A stretch of DNA of 64,000 nucleotides from Dugong dugon (taxonomy: Eukaryota > Chordata > Mammalia > Sirenia > Dugongidae). The stretch spans positions 82,353,334 through 82,417,333 of the forward strand of contig CM057475.1 in the NCBI GenBank assembly GCA_030035585.1. The letters run 5' to 3'. The notes below the pieces were generated by a model. It searched no databases and was not told the origin of the DNA. It was given only the letters and a program-made list of their open reading frames with translations. A program made the translations under genes and the position numbers. This document shows, in pieces, positions 59,045 to 64,000 of the stretch (positions within the stretch are counted from its first letter, which is position 1; the number at the start of each line of letters is the position of its first letter).

Positions 59045-59639
59045 CAGGGGCTTAGTCTCATAGCTCAAGCTGGTCCACCCAGCATGGAGTGGGGGCATCC
59101 TGGCTGGTGGAGCAGTGGGGAGTGGGGAGGGGCAATAGTTATACGGTGTGCCCTTGGGATGCACAGAGAGGACAGAGCCACATCCCCAGGCAATGAAGCA
59201 GGAGGGATCACCAGGATTATTGGGTGCAACAGCTTTTGGGGTCTTATGTAAGGAAACAAGCCCCTCCCCCCACTCCCACAACCAGAAAAAGCACCCAGCA
59301 TGCTCTCTCAAAGTGGCCTGAGCTCAGCTCTGGCTGGAGTCCCTGGGGAGCAGGAAGGTGTCTCTCGCCTCTGGAAGCCCAATTCATGTTGACCCCCTTG
59401 TCTGCCAAGCACCAGAAGACAACTCACTCTGGCCCACCCCCTAGCCTGAAAGCTGCTCCGCCACCGACCCAGGCCAGGAAGACTTCTGTCCGAGGGTGGG
59501 TCTGCCCAGAGGCCTCCCACAGAGCTCTGATTTGGTGTTCAGATGAAGCCCCTTCTAAAAGGAAAGTCCTGGGATCATTCTGTCTGTGTCCTGCCTGTTG
59601 TCTCTGTCTTCCATTGAAACGGTCATCAGGAATGCCAGC
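59045..59639. other. Single-copy DNA, nothing recognised
   Basis: The frame 59224-59655 (143 codons) has no domain and ends in the MaLR LTR. Confidence 0.4.
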
Positions 59640-61782
59640 TGTCTTAGTTATCTAGTTCTGCTATAACAGAAATACCGCAAGTGGATGGTGGTAAACCTAA
59701 AGTCCACTAAAGCTCTTGGCCCAGCCAAGTTGACAGATATTTTTGGGAGACACAGTTCAATCCATGACATTCCACCCTTTGGCCCCCCAAAATTCATGTC
59801 CTTTCCACATGTAAAACATATTCGCTCCATCATATCATAGCAAGACTCTTAACTCTAAATCCAAAATCCAAAAATTCCTCTTCATCTGTGAAATCTAGAA
59901 TCACAAGTTATCTGCTTCCAAAGTACAATTGTGGAACAACCACAAGGTAGACTTTTCCATTACAAAAGGGAGAAATTGGAGGAAAAGAAGGAATAGCAGG
60001 CACCAAGCAAGTCAACAGAACACATTACGTTAGCCCTTAAGTCTTGAAAATAATCTTCTGTTCTCTGAGATTATTTGTGCAATGGACCTGCCCTCCAGAC
60101 TAGGTATTGGCCACGCTCTCCAGATTTTGTGTGGAGACCCCTGCACCCTGGGCTTCAGCTCTGCCTTCCAGGCCCACTGGGATGGCAACTCTGCTCCGTT
60201 GGCTTTAGGCGCACCATTCTCCTACTCCATCTGAGTGGCAACTACACCCTTAGAAACACCAGAGGCTATGTCTCCACCCTTAGAAACACCAGAGGCTATG
60301 TCTCCACCCTTAGAAACACCAGAGGCTATGGCTCCACCCTTAGAAACACCAGAGGCTATGTCTCCACCCTTAGAAACACCAGAGGCCATGGCTCCACCCT
60401 TAGAAACACCAGAGGCTATGGCTCCACCCTTAGAAACACCAGAGGCTATGTCTCCACCCTTAGAAACACCAGAGGCCATGGCTCCACCCTTAGAAACACC
60501 AGAGGCTATGTCTCCACCCTTAGAAACACCAGAGGCCATGGCTCCACCCTTAGAAACACCAGAGGCCATGGCTCCACCCTTAGAAACACCAGAGGCCATG
60601 GCTCCACCCTTAGAAACACCAGAGGCCATGGCTCCACCCTTAGAAACACCAGAGGCCATGGCTCCACCCTTAGAAACACCAGAGGCCATGGCTCCACCCT
60701 TAGAAACACCAGAGGCTATGTCTCCACCCTTAGAAACACCAGAGGCCATGGCTCCACCCTTAGAAACACCAGAGGCCATGGCTCCACCCTTAGAAACACC
60801 AGAGGCCATGGCTCCACCCTTAGAAACACCAGAGGCCATGGCTCCATTGAAACCCTTTGAAACCCTTGAGGTTGTGGCCATACCCTTTGACACTGAGGCA
60901 GCTTGGCTTCCTGTGTTCCTTATCTCTTCAGCTGCTTCTTCCTGGTTCCTTGGCCTCTTGTCCCTTTGGACCTCACAGCCAACTAAATCTCTTTAGCTCC
61001 ATCAGTAAGTGCCTGGAGGCACCCCACTTCACCAGAAAGCCTCCTGCTCACAAGCACTCAGCTCTCTCCTGCTCCGTAGGTCAGCTCCAGCGCCACCTCA
61101 CGCTGGTCTCTTGGCTCTGCTGCTGCCGGTTCTCTGCCTCTGCTGGTTATCTCTGTCTGCGTCGTCTCCAGTGTAACAGCTCTCCTCATTTCCTTCTGAG
61201 TCTATTATCCACCCACAGTTTCAAAACTGCTTCCACATTTTAGGTATCTGTTAGAGCAGCACCCCGGTCTTGGTACTAAATTCTGTCTTAGTCATCTAGT
61301 GCTGCTATAACAGAAATACCACAAATGGACGACTTTAACAAAGAGAAATTTGTTCTCTCACAGTCTAGAAGGCTAGAAGTCCAAATTCAGGGTGTCAGCT
61401 CCAGGGGAAGGTTTTGTTTCTCTGTGGGCTCTGGAGAAAGGTCCTTGTCATCAATCTTTCCCTGGACTAGGAGCTTCTCTGTGCAGGAAACCCAAGTCCA
61501 AAGGTGCTGATCCCAGTGCTGGTCTCCCTGTCTTTCTACTCACTTCTCTCTTTTATATCTTAAAAGAGATTGGCTCAAGACACAGTCTGATCTCGTAGGT
61601 TGAGTTCTGCCTCATTAACATAACTGCCGCTAATCCCATCTCATCAACACCATAGAGATAAGATTTACAACACATAGGGAAATCACATCAGATGACAAAA
61701 TGGTGGACAATCAACAATACTGGGAATCATGTCCCAGCCAAGTAGACAGATATTTTGTGGAGATATAATTCAATCCATGACA
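59640..61782 (-). mobile_element. MaLR (MST-like) element with LTRs and internal region
   Basis: Minus-strand fossil. LTR copies lie at 59640-59769 (3' side, short) and 61284-61782 (5' side, about 500 bp). The internal region, 59770-61283, begins in catgacattccaccctttgg-like text known from THE1/MST internals and ends next to the 5' LTR in ggtcttggtactaaattc, the primer-binding side. The flanks are ccagc (59635-59639) and ccaac (61783-61787), a 5-bp duplication with one change. MaLRs are non-autonomous ERVL relatives with no intact genes; this copy is broken. A 30-bp VNTR sits inside it. Confidence 0.9.
60241..60846 (+). repeat. 30-bp VNTR, 20 copies, inside the MaLR internal region
   Basis: The unit ctccacccttagaaacacca plus gaggcyatgk repeats exactly every 30 bp, 20 times, with almost all variation at two sites: C/T in ggc(c/t)atg and G/T at the next position. 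The first unit is slightly diverged (actacaccc) and the array stops at gctccattga. The period is 10 codons, so it yields open frames of 261, 253 and 223 codons in three readings. None is a gene. Confidence 0.97.
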
Positions 61783-62069
61783 CCAACTACACTCACTTTC
61801 TTTCCCTTTTAACAACTTCCCCAGGCCTCCACGTCATGCTTCTATTTCAGAGCAATCGAATGCTTGACTACAACTCCCTTAATGTCCCATTCTAACAGTC
61901 ACATTCGAAAGAGACACAGGAGTGAAGCGGCAGCGGGCTCATGGACATGCTCACGAGGTATCTTTTAGCTGACACTTTAGTGCCATTTCTGGGCTGAGCA
62001 CTAAACCCAGAGACGTTTCCTGACCAGTATCACCACTTATAGGGGAAGAGTTGGAGACCAAAGTTCCCC

Positions 62070-62245
62070 AGGGCTCAGGGAGGGCCTGGGGATCTGCCTG
62101 AGGGCACGCAGGGGGCCGAGGTTCCCCCAGGGCAGGGGAGGGGCCCAGGTTCACTCAGGGCAAGGGAAGGGCCTGGGGTTCCACCCCAGGGCAGAGAGGG
62201 GGACTGGGGTTTCTCCAGGGGCATGTGGGGGCCTGGAGTTCTTCC
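62070..62245 (+). repeat. Degenerate G-rich tandem repeat, about four units of roughly 40 bp
   Basis: Units share cagggcaggggaggggccca-like and ctggggttc-like text. Copies are imperfect, and the boundary is approximate. Confidence 0.7.
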
Positions 62246-62429
62246 CCAGCCGCCCTGCCCAGCTGGTAGCCCAGAGACAGAGCTGAGATTAGGTTTTCTC
62301 TAAAATGCAGACCAGGGCACTTTCTCTTATTTTGAAATTCCTCTGTCACCCACTCTTATTAAAATTTGAAGTGCACATCTGCACTTCACTCATCAGGCCT
62401 TGCCGCAGATTTTCACCTTGAGTTTTCCA

Positions 62430-63440
62430 GGAAGATCATGCTCAGGGTTATAGCAAACGGAGTACACGTGAGCACTGCCTGCAATGGTCTGGGTACCCCC
62501 TAACTCAGAGACAGGCCTGGACACCAGATATTTGACAGCACTGAGCTTAACCAACATGCCCACTGCTCTGTGTCGTGCACAACTCCTGATATCAGTGCCC
62601 TTCTGCAGTGCGATGGATCACTTTTGTGTGGCCTTTCTAGCCATGGTCTTGTAACTCCCACCCAAGTGATTGGGTGAGATTGTGTGATAGGGTAATTGTA
62701 GCCCACCAAAGGGATTGGTCAGTTTTGCCATCCTGCTGGGCTTGAAATGAGCAACCCTAGAGGCAGGAAAGAGAGGATCCCACTATCACCAAGGAAGAAC
62801 AGCCTGGAGCAGAGAGCGAATACTTTGGACTCAGGATCCCCACACTGAGAAGCTCTGGAACCAGGAGACCGAGAGAGAAAGACTAACTCTGAAGGCGGTG
62901 AGAACGGCGGCAGCAGAGACCAGCAGCAGGAGACAGGGTGGTGAGCTTCCCAGCCTATGGAGTGAGAAAGCTGAGTGCCTTTAGGCAGAAGACTTGCTGG
63001 CAGAAAGGGGTGCCTTTGCGCACTTATTGGTGGAGCTGAAAGAGCTTTGTAACACTTGTCCAAGCAGAGCAGAGGCCGAGGGCCAAAGAGAGGCGTGCTC
63101 GTGGCACAGCTGGGAAGACTGTCCTGATGGAAGAGCTGTATCCTGAGTGTTCCCGAATCCGAAGTGTAGCTGTTACTTCTCTAATAAACTCCATAATTAT
63201 GAGTATAGTCTGTGAGTTCTGTGTGGCCACTGCAATGAATTATCAAACCCAGCAGAGAAGCAGAGAGTGCTGTGAGAGGGACGGTTGGTGTCAGAAGTGG
63301 TGAAGATGGCAGAGAGAGGAAGCATGCCTGACCTCCACCTCATGAGAATCAGCCTTGGGCTGTTGATCTTGATTCTCCATCCCCCTTGTGAAGTTAGAGG
63401 AGGTCAGACGACGATGATGCCATGCCATTTTTAAACTTCC
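62430..63440 (+). mobile_element. ERVL-like LTR with adjoining primer-binding site
   Basis: LTR-like text with tagggtaattgtagcccacc, agcttcccagcctatggagt and an AATAAA-type signal (ctctaataaactccataatt, about 63181), then tctgtgagttctgtgtggcc. At 63286-63300, tggtgtcagaagtgg matches the 3' end of tRNA-Leu with one difference, the usual primer site of class III ERVs. About 140 bp of internal-looking sequence follows. The left edge is uncertain. A decayed fossil. Confidence 0.7.
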
Positions 63441-63597
63441 AAAGGGTCAGAAACAGAAAGCTAAAAGCACCCTCGTCCCGAGACATGCAACATTCATGGG
63501 AATCTCGAAGAAAGCCTTAAATTTATCTTAAAGGACAGATAGATGTCAATGAGCAGTAGTGCTTACAGACTGTGAGACACAGAAGGTTCGTAACTAG

Positions 63598-63742
63598 CTT
63601 GCGTGGAATGCTCACTAACCAGCAGGGGTAGAATGCTCACTAACCAGCTTGCATGGAATGCTTATTAACCAGCCTGTGTGAAATACTCACTAACCAGCTT
63701 GCGTGGAACGCTCACTAACCAGCCTGCATGGAATGCTCACAA
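63598..63742 (+). repeat. 25-bp minisatellite, about six copies
   Basis: The unit cttgcgtggaatgctcacta plus accag repeats with 1-4 differences per copy. The last copy is partial. Confidence 0.93.
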
Positions 63743-64000
63743 CAGAATGGGGTCGGCTTCTGTGTGATTATTCCTTCACCATCCATCTTCCATCAGCACA
63801 CCGTGAACAGGTGTGGTGGTCTGAGGACTGAAAATACTGAGGCCTACAGGAGAGGTGGGGAGGGGGTCGGAGTGGGCAGGGCCTGAGGCAGGTGCTCAGG
63901 CGATGGACATGCAGGTGGCAGCTAAAGAAGGCCATGTTGTGAAGGGGGAGGGCCTGGGGTTCTGCCCCACAGCAGTGGGAGGGCCCAACGGGTGGCTTGA
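63743..64000. other. Single-copy DNA, G-rich, to window end
   Basis: Nothing recognised. Confidence 0.4.

Noticed and set aside
60075-60996. Open frames of 261, 253 and 223 codons with ETPEAMAPPL, RNTRGHGSTL or MASGVSKGGA repeats
   Set aside because: A 30-bp array has no stop in several phases; three mutually exclusive readings are equally open, and the array lies inside a MaLR fossil.
63598-63742. CRISPR-like array
   Set aside because: Direct 25-bp tandem repeats with no spacers, in a mammalian genome; it is a minisatellite.

Overview
The window is eukaryotic, mammalian nuclear DNA, and the repeats place it in Afrotheria, most likely the elephant lineage. The diagnostic element is a tRNA-derived SINE of the AfroSINE type. 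Its forward copies open with a gagccctggtggcgcagtgg-like head, carry a B box close to GGTTCGAATCC, and close with a gggtcgctatgagtcagaa-like tail. About sixteen copies are present. They occur beside many pieces of an RTE/BovB-type LINE that ends in the same tail followed by cctaacaacaacaa. The assignment to elephant rather than another afrotherian is inference.

I found no host protein-coding gene, tRNA, rRNA or CRISPR array. The long open frames are either tandem repeats that contain no stop or transposon remnants. The largest genuine coding remnant is the 3' half of an L1 ORF2 at 50801-52726, which has one in-frame stop.

Layout. 1-9 kb: mostly single-copy DNA with AfroSINEs, an ERVL-type LTR swollen by a 35-bp minisatellite (1641-2632) and a 30-bp minisatellite (2811-2990). 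9-20 kb: an MLT1-like LTR, a long RTE copy (10428-11950), an old L1, three copies of an RTE deletion derivative with one shared junction, and a MaLR LTR. 20-32 kb: sparse repeats (AfroSINE, RTE, MER5A, MIR, L2), a CA-rich block and a gammaretrovirus-like LTR. 32-38 kb: decayed ERV pieces, an LTR of the TGTGATGGTTAA type and an MLT1 LTR. 38-46 kb: an old L1 on the minus strand, a 1.7-kb CA/CATA block split by an LTR, and two more LTRs. 46-50 kb: mostly single-copy DNA. 50-56 kb: a young L1 inside a MaLR LTR, then SINEs, MLT1 and RTE. 56-64 kb: single-copy DNA with two perfect X-box palindromes, RTE and SINEs, a nearly whole-length MaLR element with a 20 x 30-bp VNTR inside it, an ERVL-like LTR, and more minisatellites.

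Minisatellites, CA blocks and G-rich tandem arrays are dense. That would fit a subtelomeric or otherwise recombination-prone region, although no telomeric repeat is present. Nothing in the window behaves as an operon or a pathway. The functional links visible are between elements: the AfroSINE and the RTE derivative share the RTE 3' tail, as expected of passengers of one retrotransposition machinery, and several insertions nest in a datable order.
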